A stretch of DNA of 64,000 bases from positions 1 through 64,000 of the forward strand of contig DAIDHH010000141.1 in the NCBI GenBank assembly GCA_027452045.1. Direction: 5' to 3'. Origin of the DNA: Gammaproteobacteria bacterium. GTDB lineage: Bacteria > Pseudomonadota > Gammaproteobacteria > Steroidobacterales > Steroidobacteraceae. The translations under genes and the position numbers were made by a program. This document shows positions 29,201 through 38,677 of the stretch, piece by piece. Positions within the stretch are counted from its first letter, which is position 1. Every line of letters starts with the position of its first letter. The notes beneath the pieces are model-generated. The model ran no database searches, was not told the origin of the DNA, and saw only the letters and a list, made by a program, of their open reading frames with translations.

Positions 29201-29858
29201 GCACCAGATGGGCACAGAGTCTGTCTATCATCTCCTGAGCGGAGCGGCATTGACTCATCACCTCGCCGCACTGCAGCAACGTTCGGTACAAGGCCTGCAG
29301 ATTCATCATCTGTTGCCGTTGCCCGAAGAACTCAAACGTCCGCTTTCCCAGGCGCTCGGTAAACTGGCTCACAGCCTGCGCCACCTCGTGCTTGCCGTCC
29401 TCGGACGGCTCGAGCACGCCAAGGGCGCAAGCGTCGCCCGCCTGCAGATGATGGATGGCGTGGGCCATCCGCCGGTCGACGTCCATGATGTGGTGCAGCA
29501 GCCATTGCGTCAGGAAGGCCAGGAGCTCTACGGTGACCTGCGGTGCATGCTCGCGAGCGAACTCCCGGGCCTGGCGCAGCAATCCGCGGAAGCTCTCATG
29601 GGCTTGCAGATGCATCGTGCGGTGTCCGGAATCGAGCCGCGACTGCCGGATCAGCCGCTCCTCTTCCCGGAAGTGGTAGCGGGTATAGTCCTCCAGCTCA
29701 TCGAGACACGCGAGAACCGTCTCATGCGAGGCATCTTCTGCCGGAATGACTGCGATCCGATTGAAGATCTCCAGCAGGCATTCATGCTGCTCATCGACCG
29801 TGGCGATGCCCGTGGCCATGGCATCGTTCCACCGCAGCGGTCTTGCTGGATCAGACAT
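26220..29858 (-). CDS. Multidomain c-di-GMP enzyme: hemerythrin - GAF - GGDEF - globin sensor - GAF - EAL
   Basis: Hemerythrin DEQHECLLEIF/HFREEERL/HLQAHESF/HHIMDVDR; HLGGDEFVVVLEE; globin-coupled sensor RLGIVHALIGISGAWM; EALARL, ELLESQ, DDLGAGFSNLKRL, KIDQNIVKDL, AEGLED. Confidence 0.92.
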   Translation of the reverse strand: MSDPARPLRWNDAMATGIATVDEQHECLLEIFNRIAVIPAEDASHETVLACLDELEDYTRYHFREEERLIRQSRLDSGHRTMHLQAHESFRGLLRQAREFAREHAPQVTVELLAFLTQWLLHHIMDVDRRMAHAIHHLQAGDACALGVLEPSEDGKHEVAQAVSQFTERLGKRTFEFFGQRQQMMNLQALYRTLLQCGEVMSQCRSAQEMIDRLCAHLVQDVVFDAACILERCPSGEFDILSLAGEGAGAVRTALQKGTDQEAARKLLETWTRQSPVVCNDTLSDPTLRPWHASFAEHRWLSMLALPIMRTGRMWAMMVVASPWRDCFDALAIEVCSRIAGLLGEGLDELDARNRHWAADEQEVRIARTDALTGLPNRVAIEEYLPQAIARAQRSGSLLAVGVIELEDFKPIDERYGREAADELLRCLSRRLRDWLGNSDFLAHLGGDEFVVVLEELDATQAMPQLDAALKRLHRAVETPFTLAGSETVSIDMTMGVALSCGRGPEPTSLLRKADAAMYQARQTGRQRRQWWRVCGDDTPEQIAGTSFDAFGPEAQELMRGLAPHLQTVAEEFSASFYRELQTHEESATILACLSAEEFKDLARKQADHLRFLLDAQTTERSVAQTAHRLGIVHALIGISGAWMTRAMGLYRQLLRTHLEASLLTVDARYRTLQAADARLQLDIENQLLAMQSIIDRYQRLLARPMDERAMDSDWMQGELDSLAALPGIRAAVVWRPDAQNRLNFERAAGERVDQFVDAFRVRDRYPTLDPRDIRGQGMVAATWMTDSQQETAAFAHESRSQPWQELMREFGIRSAVTLPAHRHGAVHAVLMLFGSYPNQFSSSWMHTWRLSLQNRWDLMTTRSQSRRNAVDAREAAQIRALLYGGGVEMHVQPIVNLADGALVKVEALARLRSRDGTLLLPGQFLPALGEADLDALFRQALAQGLGHLRRWRDGKLDVKLSINLAPSTLRHADCARWIEEALREAQVAPKHLTLELLESQALEAGTVDEALARLASTGVKIALDDLGAGFSNLKRLGELPFDVIKIDQNIVKDLACDPLKALSLIRTIVQIGRDLGREVVAEGLEDEGIVEAARQLGCSLGQGYGLARPMPAAALVEWVKARAFRGANELGLQSWVGALAYQWMMLHDTLYLRFPGEVASCPITDFLEAHEVHDPQVLHWHWQIHDDPVETVRVQAMRHLMQWMSGKVRAI

Positions 29859-30950
29859 GAAGATTTGCCCCGGGATCGAAGCAGGCACCGGAGGGCTCCA
29901 TCACGGGCCTCGGGCCGGCTTGACGGAAGAGGCAGTGTTCGCCGAGGGAAGTCTTGCCTTCGAATGCCGCGCCAGGGCAAGAGCGACGATCACCTGAGGT
30001 CCAGGAGCCGGCCCATCCGAGACTGCTGGGGGTGCTGTGGGGGCAGCGTGGAGTACGGCGTTGCGGCGGCGAGTGGCCTTTCGAGCAATCCCGGCTTGCG
30101 CAGTATCGTCTCTTCACTTCGCGCAGCTCCTGATCGGCTGACGGCCCGGCCACGTGACATCGGTCTGAGCCCCATGGCGCAAGGCAGAACGTTCCCGGGC
30201 TCGCTCCGGTGGGCGGACGCCTGGGCCAGGTGTGATTCCCACCTGCAGGCAGTATGGCATCATCCAGCTCGGCATTTGCCCCTAAACCCTTCCGATTTCA
30301 CCCTGCGACTTGCACCTTTCCCCCAATGTCCTGAGCAGCGGGTCCAGCTGCACCATGGTTTGCCCTGGGATTATGTCTTTGCGCTTACCTAAGACACCTA
30401 ATACCTCGGTCCGGCCCGGCGGGCAAGGTCAAGGTAGTGCCTCCGCCCCTTCAATATGACTGCGAAAGCGCGAAACGTGAGCCAGTCCCGGTTTTGCTGT
30501 GATCCTCGCTGCGCAATCCCACCGCTTGCTCCGCCTTTGTGTGCGCAAGGTCGTAGAGGCGGATCTCCTCATCAACACGATCGCGGTTCTTCATTACCGC
30601 AGCGGCTATCCCGGATCACCGAAGTGCGCCCGCGCAAAGAGCAGCGCACCCGGTCCGCGATTGCGCGCATCCCGTCCTTCTTTGCCTCTCTGATCCGGCC
30701 TGCGACAGACTTGGCAACACGTGGTCTGCGAGGAGCTCAAGCACCGCTGACACAGGGACGAGCAGCGTCAGCGGATTGCCAAATTTCTCCCGGTTACGAA
30801 GCCGTATTCTTTCGCCGCGGCAGGAAGATCGGGCGGCAGGCCCGTGACGGGCTGGCTGGCTGATCCGCGTCGAGCCTACGGCTCAGGTCGAGCCGGGACC
30901 GGTCCCTGGATGAGGCGCTGAGGCCGTTCGATAGTCGACACCCTTGCTCC

Positions 30951-30989
30951 TGTAAGCGTTTTCATATAGGGTATCTGAAAACGCTTACA
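30951..30989. promoter_or_regulatory. Perfect inverted repeat, LacI-family operator
   Basis: TGTAAGCGTTTTCA-tatagggtatc-TGAAAACGCTTACA, 17 bp upstream of the lacI-family start. Confidence 0.8.
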
Positions 30990-31006
30990 ATCGAGGGGGC
31001 GATTCC

Positions 31007-32074
31007 TTGTCCGCGAGCATCAAAGACGTGGCCGCACGGGCTGGCGTGTCCATTGCGACCGTTTCGCGGGTAATGAATGCCTCTTCGCTGGTAAAGGGCA
31101 AAGCGCGCGAGGCCGTATTGCGGGCCGCCCGAGAGCTCAATTACACGCCCCATGCCGCGGCCCGAGCCCTGAGCACCGGCCGCAGCCACACGATCGCCGT
31201 ACTGCTGCCCGACATGCACGGCGCCTTCTTCTCCGAGCTCATCCGAGAGTTGGACCAGAGCGCCCATGCGCATGGTCAACGACTGCTGGTGGCGAGCCTG
31301 CACGGAGATCTCGGCGAGACGGCCAGGGTCATCGGCCTCCTGCACGGTCAAGTCGACGGTGTGATCCTGATGGCGCCCTTCATCGATGCGCCGCGACGCC
31401 TGGCTGACCTGCCGCTGACAGTACCCACGGTGCTGCTCAATGCGCCCGAGCCGATCCGGGGCTGCCCGGTACTCAGCGTCGACAACGCCGGCGGCGCTCG
31501 GCAGGTCGTCGAGCATTTCGTCTCTCAGGGGTACCGAGAGATCGCGCATATCGAGGGGCCCGACGGCAATTTCGATGCCGCCGAGCGGTCCCGTGGGTTC
31601 CGCGAGGCGATCGAGCAGGCTGGGCTGACAGCCTTGCGCAATATTCCAGGAGACTACTCGGAAAAGGCCGGTTACGAGGCGGGCAAGCGCATTGCCGGCT
31701 CCAGGAGGCGCCCGCACGCGGTTTTCGCGGCCAACGACAACATGGCCATCGGCTGTCTCGACGCCCTGCTTGAGGCCGGGGTGCGCGTGCCGCAGGACGT
31801 GGCCATCGCAGGCTTTGACGACATTCCTGTGGCGCGATACACGCGCCCTCCTCTCACCACGGTACGTTCGCCAGTTGCGCAACAGGGTACCGAAGCATTC
31901 GAGTGGCTGGTGCGCGCGATCAATCGCAAACCCGACGGCACCATACCGGTGCAATCGGTCCATCCGCCGCTTGCCACGTCCCTGATCGTGCGCGGGTCGA
32001 GTGAAGCGGGCGCGTCTTCTCGGCAGCGTTCGCGCAAGAACATCGCGAAAAGGAGCGCTCCAAGGTCGCGATGA
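31007..32074 (+). CDS. LacI-family transcriptional regulator
   Basis: TTG start; SIKDVAARAGVSIATVSRVMNASSLVKGKAREAVLRAARELNYTPHAAARAL. Confidence 0.95.
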   Translation: MSASIKDVAARAGVSIATVSRVMNASSLVKGKAREAVLRAARELNYTPHAAARALSTGRSHTIAVLLPDMHGAFFSELIRELDQSAHAHGQRLLVASLHGDLGETARVIGLLHGQVDGVILMAPFIDAPRRLADLPLTVPTVLLNAPEPIRGCPVLSVDNAGGARQVVEHFVSQGYREIAHIEGPDGNFDAAERSRGFREAIEQAGLTALRNIPGDYSEKAGYEAGKRIAGSRRRPHAVFAANDNMAIGCLDALLEAGVRVPQDVAIAGFDDIPVARYTRPPLTTVRSPVAQQGTEAFEWLVRAINRKPDGTIPVQSVHPPLATSLIVRGSSEAGASSRQRSRKNIAKRSAPRSR

Positions 32075-32159
32075 GGGAGTTTCGAACATAGTCGAATCGC
32101 GGGCGTTTTCGGTGCGACCGGACGTGCGCGAGCCAATTGCAATCCAACGGGGGGAAACG

Positions 32160-35100
32160 ATGACCAAGCCAATCGCATATCGCCGCAAGCTCATCGCGAG
32201 CTTCGTGGCATCCACACTTGCGGCAAGTTCCGCCGCGCTCATTCCGCACACGGCCCAGGCACAGATAGCCAACGCGACCCTCGAAGGCCATGCGGATCCG
32301 GGCACGAAGATCGTCGCCACCAATATTGCCACGGGCGCGCGCCGTGAAGCGCAGGCCTCCAAGTCCGGCACGTACATCCTGATCGGCTTACCTCCCGGCC
32401 GCTACCGGGTCCGGGCTGGGAGCGAGGAGCAGACCCTGACGCTCAGCGTCGCCTCGACGATTACCTTCGACTTCACCAGCACGAAGCTTCGCACGGCGAC
32501 GTTGGAGGAGGTGTTGGTGACCGGCCGCCGCCTGGTCGAGGTACGCACGCCGGCAGTCGGGGGGCTCGTGTCCCAGCGGACCATCGAGACCATCCCGCAA
32601 ATAACGCGCAACTTCCTGGAATTCGCCGACACCGTCCCGGGTGTCACCTTCACGGTCGACGGCAACGGCAATACGGCATTTCGCGGCGGCGCGCAAGAAG
32701 CCCAAAACGCCAACGTCTACATAGACGGCATGAGCATGACCGACTTCGTGCAGGGCGGCATCGCCGGCCAGTCGGGTCCGACGAAAAATCCCAACGTGGG
32801 CGATCCCGGGAATCCTTTCCCGCAGTCGGCGATCGCCGAGTACCGGGTGATCACCTCGAACTACAGCGCCCAATACGCGCAGGTCGCAAGCGCTGCCATC
32901 GCCGCCAAGACCAAGTCGGGCACGAACCGCTTCCAAGGCAGCTCCTTCGTCAGCTTCACCAATCAGAACCTGCGTGCGGATACGCCGGCCGAGGCGAACT
33001 CGACGAAGCCGGGCGACCCCAAGGCATTGGGGGGGCAGAGCCTGGAGTACGGCGCCTCCTTCGGCGGCCCCATCGTGAAGAACGTCGCGCACTTCTTCGT
33101 CGCCTACGAGCACAAGGACCTGGCTCTGCCGAATACCGTGTTCCCGCCCGGAGGTGGCGTGCCTACCGTCGCCGGCCTTCAGTCGCTGCTGCCCGCGAGC
33201 GTCTGGTCGCAGTTCGGTCCAACGACCAATCCCTTCACCGAGAACCTGCTGTTCGCCAAGCTCGACTACGAGCCCACGGAGAACGACCGTCTCGAACTCT
33301 CGGAACTCTATCGTTTCGAAAGCCAGATCAGCGGCGCCAATGGTCAGACCGCGGCCTCATCGGCCAACTCGGTGGACAACCGCTTCAGCCGGGTGGGCCT
33401 CTATTGGCTGCACGCCGGCGACAGCTGGACAAACCAGGCGCGCCTCAGCTACGAATCATCCGGTCAGACTCCGTTTTCGAGCTCCACGGCCCCGCAGGAC
33501 ACCTATGTATGGTTCTGCAATCCGGCCGACACGGGTTGCACCGGCAGTCAATCGACGATCATCAACGTCAATGGCGAGAACGTCTATTCCCAGTTCAAGA
33601 ATCAGCAGCAGGTGTGGACGTTCTCCGATGACTTCACGCTTGCCAACCTGAACTTCGCAGGAACGCATACGCTCAAGATGGGGGTGAGTTACAGCGGCAC
33701 CAAGCTCGCCTATCAGGACGCGGGTCAGGGCTCGCAGTTCTACTACGCGGTGGATTCCACCGGCACTTACGCGACGCCCTATCAGGCGAGCTATACGGCC
33801 CTTTATCAGGGTAACAAGCAGGTGCGGGCGGACTCCAACGACAACCTGTACGGGCTCTACTTGCAGGACGACTGGAACGTCAATCAGCACCTGGAATTCA
33901 ATCTCGGCGTACGCTACGACTACGAGACCGTGCCGGCATGGGAGCATTTCGTCACACCGCAGACCGTCGTCGGCGACATCTACGGCCCGTACTCTGCCGG
34001 GTCGAGCGTGACCTACGCGCAGGCGCTCGCACTCGGTGGTGAGAATATCGCCAATTACATCAGCAACGGCCACAACCGCTCGCCGCAGAGCAACGAGATC
34101 CAGCCGCGGCTCGGCTTCTCCTACGACATCGAAGGCAATCAGCGCTACGTCATATTCGGCGGTTACGCGCGCAGCTACGACCGCAACATTTTCGACCTGA
34201 TGTCCCTCGAGCTCACCAAGTCGGCCCTCGCCGAGCCTCAGGTGAACTTTTACGGCGGCGGATACAGCTTCAACAGCTGCGTGACCGCGGCCAATGCCGG
34301 ACCAAACTGCCTGGCGTGGAATCCGGCCTATATGAGTCTTGCCAATCTCCAGGGCCTCAACACCACCCCGTTCGGCGAGATCGATATGGTGAACAACCAT
34401 ATCAAGAGCCCCTATTCCGACCAGTTCAGCCTCGGGTTCCGCACCCGACTCGGGGAGTGGGACGCGAGCATCACGCTATCGGAAGTCAAGAGCTACAACC
34501 GTATCGTGGGGCAACTTGGCAACCGTGCGGCAAATGGCGCTTACTACGTGCCATGCAGCTGGGGCAACGCCGGGGTCTGCCCCGCGTGGGGCGGCGTGCC
34601 GGGAACGACCGGCAACCTGGTGCTCTGGAACAACGGCGGAAAAGACACCAACAAGGAGGTTTTGGTGTTCCTCGACAAGCCCTATACGCGAGCCTCCGGC
34701 TGGAGCGCCACGGTCGCCTATACCTATTCGGACGCGTACCAGAACGACTACTATTCGTATTTCACCAATAACAACTACCTGTTCGACCTGCCGAAGGTGT
34801 CGATGTATCCCATGGTGCCGAGCAGCGTCATTCCGAAGCACCGCGTGGTGATCACCGGCTCGATCAACGGACCCTGGGGCATCGTTTACGGCGCGAAGCT
34901 CACCCTGGCGACGCCGGTCGGGTTCGGCGGCTCTGCGCCCTGTCCGACTACCATCCAGCAGTGCCAAGGTTACTGGGACTTCCCCATGACGGGGTTCCCG
35001 CGCGACGCGTGGGGCGAGCACAATCTCGACCTGCAGGCGACCAAGGACTTTGGCTTGCGTGTGTACGGACTGAAGGGGTACGTCCGGCTCGATGTCCTCG

Positions 35101-35240
35101 ATCTGTTCAATACGCCGCAGTATGCATCGGCGACCTTCAGCCCCTCGCTTGCCGGCGCGCCGCCGCCGCAATACGTCACCAACGGGCCCATTTACGGAGT
35201 GCCTCTGACGCTGAAACTCACGGCGGGAATCAATTGGTAG
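32160..35240 (+). CDS. TonB-dependent receptor with carboxypeptidase-regulatory-like N-terminal domain (glycan locus)
   Basis: Signal peptide, KSGTYILIGLPPGRYRVRA, LEEVLVTGRRL, long beta-barrel ORF. Confidence 0.93.
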   Translation: MTKPIAYRRKLIASFVASTLAASSAALIPHTAQAQIANATLEGHADPGTKIVATNIATGARREAQASKSGTYILIGLPPGRYRVRAGSEEQTLTLSVASTITFDFTSTKLRTATLEEVLVTGRRLVEVRTPAVGGLVSQRTIETIPQITRNFLEFADTVPGVTFTVDGNGNTAFRGGAQEAQNANVYIDGMSMTDFVQGGIAGQSGPTKNPNVGDPGNPFPQSAIAEYRVITSNYSAQYAQVASAAIAAKTKSGTNRFQGSSFVSFTNQNLRADTPAEANSTKPGDPKALGGQSLEYGASFGGPIVKNVAHFFVAYEHKDLALPNTVFPPGGGVPTVAGLQSLLPASVWSQFGPTTNPFTENLLFAKLDYEPTENDRLELSELYRFESQISGANGQTAASSANSVDNRFSRVGLYWLHAGDSWTNQARLSYESSGQTPFSSSTAPQDTYVWFCNPADTGCTGSQSTIINVNGENVYSQFKNQQQVWTFSDDFTLANLNFAGTHTLKMGVSYSGTKLAYQDAGQGSQFYYAVDSTGTYATPYQASYTALYQGNKQVRADSNDNLYGLYLQDDWNVNQHLEFNLGVRYDYETVPAWEHFVTPQTVVGDIYGPYSAGSSVTYAQALALGGENIANYISNGHNRSPQSNEIQPRLGFSYDIEGNQRYVIFGGYARSYDRNIFDLMSLELTKSALAEPQVNFYGGGYSFNSCVTAANAGPNCLAWNPAYMSLANLQGLNTTPFGEIDMVNNHIKSPYSDQFSLGFRTRLGEWDASITLSEVKSYNRIVGQLGNRAANGAYYVPCSWGNAGVCPAWGGVPGTTGNLVLWNNGGKDTNKEVLVFLDKPYTRASGWSATVAYTYSDAYQNDYYSYFTNNNYLFDLPKVSMYPMVPSSVIPKHRVVITGSINGPWGIVYGAKLTLATPVGFGGSAPCPTTIQQCQGYWDFPMTGFPRDAWGEHNLDLQATKDFGLRVYGLKGYVRLDVLDLFNTPQYASATFSPSLAGAPPPQYVTNGPIYGVPLTLKLTAGINW

Positions 35241-35306
35241 CACGACGCACGGCCGCCGGGGTGCTTGTCCCGGCGGCCTGCGGACTGCAATATGCCTGAT
35301 GTCATC

Positions 35307-35337
35307 TCCCAGGGGAGCGCCTCCCCTGGGATTCTTT
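35307..35337 (+). terminator. Rho-independent terminator-like hairpin
   Basis: TCCCAGGGGA-gcgcc-TCCCCTGGGA followed by TTCTTT. Confidence 0.75.
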
Positions 35338-35388
35338 CGGCGCGCCGTGGCGCGCGCACGCTCGAGCAGTGCCGGAGAGGGGCAATCA

Positions 35389-36903
35389 ATGAATGAGCAG
35401 AGCATCCGGCGGTTGGTGATCGTTGGCGGCGGTACGGCAGGCTGGATGGCGGCCACGGCGCTACGGCGCCTCCTCTACCCGGGTCTTTCCATCGACGTGG
35501 TCGAATCCGAGGAGATCGGCAGCATCGGAGTCGGCGAGGCCACCATCCCGCCGTTCCGTGTGCACAACGCCCTGCTCAAGATCGACGAGCGAGAGTTCGT
35601 GCGGGGAACTCAGGCGACTTTCAAGCTCGGTATCGAGTTCCGGGACTGGACGCGGCTCGGGGATTCGTACATTCATGGCTTCGGCAAACTCGGGCTGGAC
35701 CTGGATGGGCAGCCCTTTCACCTCTACTGGACCCGGGCCATGCAGGCCGGCATCGGCAAGGATCTGGGGCTTTATTCCTTCAATGTCCAGGCTGCCCGCC
35801 AACACCGCTTCATGCCGACGCCCACGGATGCGCCGAAGAACACACCGCTCGAAGACATCGTTTACGCGTACCACTTCGACGCGGCGCTCTACGCCCGGTA
35901 TTTGCGGCGCATCGCGGAGGCGGATGGCGTGCGGCGTATCGAGGGGCGGATCGTGGATGTGCGGCTGCACCCGGAAAGCGGCTTCGTGGATTCGCTCGTG
36001 CTGCAGGATGGCCGCACCGTGTCGGGAGATTTCTTCATCGATTGCTCGGGCTTCCGCGGCCTGCTCATCGAGCAGCACCTGCACTCCGGTTACGAGGACT
36101 GGTCACACTGGCTGCCGTGCGACCGCGCCTGGGCTGTGCCGTGCGAGAACGTCGTACCGCCTGTGCCCTACACGCGCGCAAGCGCGCGCTCGGCAGGTTG
36201 GCAATGGCGAATCCCATTGCAGCACCGTGTGGGCAACGGGCATGTATTCTCCAGCCGCTTCATGAGCGAGGACGAAGCGGCGGCGGTGCTGCTCGCCAGT
36301 CTCGAAGGCCGGCCGCTCGCCGAACCCAGGCTCATCCCCTTCCACGGGGGCAAGCGGCGGCGCGCCTGGATCCGCAACGTCGTGGCCATAGGGCTTTCGG
36401 GCGGATTCCTCGAGCCCCTGGAGTCGACGGCCATACACCTGATCCAGACCTCGATCGCGAAGCTGGCACTGCTGTTTCCCGAGCGTGATTGCAGCGAAGC
36501 GCTGCAGAACCGCTACAACGCGCAAATGGACTATGAATTCGAGCGGGTGCGCGACTTTCTCATCCTGCACTACCACGCAACGGAGCGTGCCGACACGCCG
36601 TTCTGGAACTACTGTCGCACCATGGAGATTCCGGAGTCGCTGCGTGAGTACATCGCACTGTTTCGCGACAGCGCCCGCATCATGCCTCGCAGCGATGAAC
36701 TGTTCACCACCGTGAGCTGGGCCCAGGTGATGATCGGCCAGGGCATCTCCCCCCGCCGCTATCCTCCCGTCATCGATCGCTTGACCCAGGCGGAGCTCAA
36801 GCAGTTCGTCGATCACGTCGAGGAGGTCATCGGCAGCTGCGTTGCGCTCGTGCCTCCCCACGAGGCGTTCATCGCGCGGCACTGCAAGGCGCCACCGCCC
36901 TGA
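35389..36903 (+). CDS. Tryptophan halogenase family flavoprotein
   Basis: VIVGGGTAGWMAA (GxGxxG), TFKLGIEF (catalytic Lys region), WQWRIP (WxWxIP motif). Confidence 0.93.
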   Translation: MNEQSIRRLVIVGGGTAGWMAATALRRLLYPGLSIDVVESEEIGSIGVGEATIPPFRVHNALLKIDEREFVRGTQATFKLGIEFRDWTRLGDSYIHGFGKLGLDLDGQPFHLYWTRAMQAGIGKDLGLYSFNVQAARQHRFMPTPTDAPKNTPLEDIVYAYHFDAALYARYLRRIAEADGVRRIEGRIVDVRLHPESGFVDSLVLQDGRTVSGDFFIDCSGFRGLLIEQHLHSGYEDWSHWLPCDRAWAVPCENVVPPVPYTRASARSAGWQWRIPLQHRVGNGHVFSSRFMSEDEAAAVLLASLEGRPLAEPRLIPFHGGKRRRAWIRNVVAIGLSGGFLEPLESTAIHLIQTSIAKLALLFPERDCSEALQNRYNAQMDYEFERVRDFLILHYHATERADTPFWNYCRTMEIPESLREYIALFRDSARIMPRSDELFTTVSWAQVMIGQGISPRRYPPVIDRLTQAELKQFVDHVEEVIGSCVALVPPHEAFIARHCKAPPP

Positions 36904-36922
36904 TCCGGCCGCGAAACGTCTC

Positions 36923-38677
36923 ATGATCCACAGGATCCCCACAGGGGCGCGCGTTGCCCTGGCGGTGCCGAGTGCTTTCGCTGCCTTTTTGCACATCGCG
37001 CAATCGGCGGCAGGCACCGCCGCGCCTCAGCCCCGACCGCCACATTCACGGCAAGAGCAGCTATCGCCTTCGCCCCTCTCTTCGCTCCCCCGGCCTCACG
37101 TGTGGCACCTCGGGGCGCCACCGCCAAGCCAGTATCGCGAAATCGCGCGTCGTACGGGCGATGAGTTCTGGAAGAGGAAGAATCCGTTCATGGGGCTGGC
37201 ACGGCAACTCACTCGCGCGCGTAATGCACTCAGCGCACGAGCGTGCGATCCGCCGGGGCCGGCGACCCCGCGCAAACCCCTTGCGCCGGTTTCTGAAAGA
37301 TGCGTGCAGTGGATCACCGCCGACACTCAACGCATGTATCGGGATATCGAGCGGCGGACATTCGACTATTTCTGGGACACCGCCGACCCGGTTACCGGAT
37401 TGAGCCCGGACCGCTGGCCGGCGCGCGCTCCGGCCAGCATCGCGGCCGTCGGCTTTGCGCTGACGGCCGACGTGATCGGCGCCCACCGCGGATACGTCAC
37501 CCGAGAGGCTGCCGCCTCACGAGTGGTGAAGGTCCTCGCGTTCCTGCTCACCCGTCCCGAGGGACCGGGGCCGAGGGGCTATGCGGGCTACCACGGGTTG
37601 TTCTATCACTTCCTCGACATGCATACCGGTCTGAGGTACGGCAATAGCGAGCTGTCCACCATAGATACCGCCTTGCTGATGGCGGGAGTGCTCACCGCGG
37701 AAAGCTACTTCGATCGTCCCACCAGGCAGGAACGGCGGATCCGCCGATTGGCCGACCGGCTGTACCGTCGCGTCGATTGGGGGTGGGCTGCGCCGGGGCT
37801 GAATCCGCTCGTGAGCATGGCCTGGCTTCCCGGTCACGGCTTCTACAAGGCGCGCTGGGCCGGATTCAACGAGGCGTCCATTCTGTACATCCTCGGTCTA
37901 GGCTCCCCCACCCACCCCTTGCGCGACAATGCCTGGAGCGCCTGGATGGCCAGCAACGGGCGCGACTGGCGGCAGCTCGACGGTCAGACGCTGCTCGCCA
38001 TCGGTCCCCAGTTTGTCTTTCAATACACGGCCGTGTGGGTGGATATGCGGGATATCGCCGATCCTTTCATGCGGTCCCACGGAGAGAACTTCTTCGAAAA
38101 CGATCGCAGGGCGACTCTCGCCCAGCGCCAGTACGCCATCAACAATCCGCACGGCTGGGCGGGATACGGGCCCGACATCTGGGGGCTCACCGCCTGTGAC
38201 GGGCCGGGAAATGTGCGCGCCCCGTATCGGGGCCGGCTGCGGCAATTTCACAGCTATGACGCTCGCGGAATAACCGATCAGGACGATGACGACGGCACGC
38301 TCGCTCCGACCGCCGTGCTCGGCTCTCTGCCGTTCGCGCCCCGGTACGTGACCGCGGCGACACGCGCGCTGTTGCGTCAATACGGCGACATCATCTATAC
38401 CCGCTACGGTTTTCTCGACTCCTTCAACCCGAGCTTCACCCAGCCCGGACTGGCTCGCAAGGGGCACGTCGTGCCGGGCCGCGGCTGGGTCGATGACGAC
38501 TTCATCGGGATTGACCAGGGTCCGATCATCGCAATGATCGAGAACCATCGCAGTGGCCTGATCTGGCGGATCATGCGACACAATCCCTACATCCGCGCCG
38601 GACTGCGGCGCGCCGAATTCACGGGCGGGTGGTTCAGTGCGGCTACGGCCCGCGCCACGGCGGGACGTCGGCCGTGA
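36923..38677 (+). CDS. Glucoamylase-like (PF10091) protein, possible GH144-type beta-1,2-glucanase
   Basis: RRTFDYFWDTADPVTGLSPDRW, SIAAVGFALTADVIGAHRGYVTREAAASRV; WGLTACDGP; GFLDSFNPS; IGIDQGPIIAMIENHRSGLIWRIM. Confidence 0.85.
   Translation: MIHRIPTGARVALAVPSAFAAFLHIAQSAAGTAAPQPRPPHSRQEQLSPSPLSSLPRPHVWHLGAPPPSQYREIARRTGDEFWKRKNPFMGLARQLTRARNALSARACDPPGPATPRKPLAPVSERCVQWITADTQRMYRDIERRTFDYFWDTADPVTGLSPDRWPARAPASIAAVGFALTADVIGAHRGYVTREAAASRVVKVLAFLLTRPEGPGPRGYAGYHGLFYHFLDMHTGLRYGNSELSTIDTALLMAGVLTAESYFDRPTRQERRIRRLADRLYRRVDWGWAAPGLNPLVSMAWLPGHGFYKARWAGFNEASILYILGLGSPTHPLRDNAWSAWMASNGRDWRQLDGQTLLAIGPQFVFQYTAVWVDMRDIADPFMRSHGENFFENDRRATLAQRQYAINNPHGWAGYGPDIWGLTACDGPGNVRAPYRGRLRQFHSYDARGITDQDDDDGTLAPTAVLGSLPFAPRYVTAATRALLRQYGDIIYTRYGFLDSFNPSFTQPGLARKGHVVPGRGWVDDDFIGIDQGPIIAMIENHRSGLIWRIMRHNPYIRAGLRRAEFTGGWFSAATARATAGRRP

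Noticed and set aside
28773-30392. 539-aa plus-strand ORF
   Set aside because: Mostly antisense to the hemerythrin/GGDEF region; no domain support.
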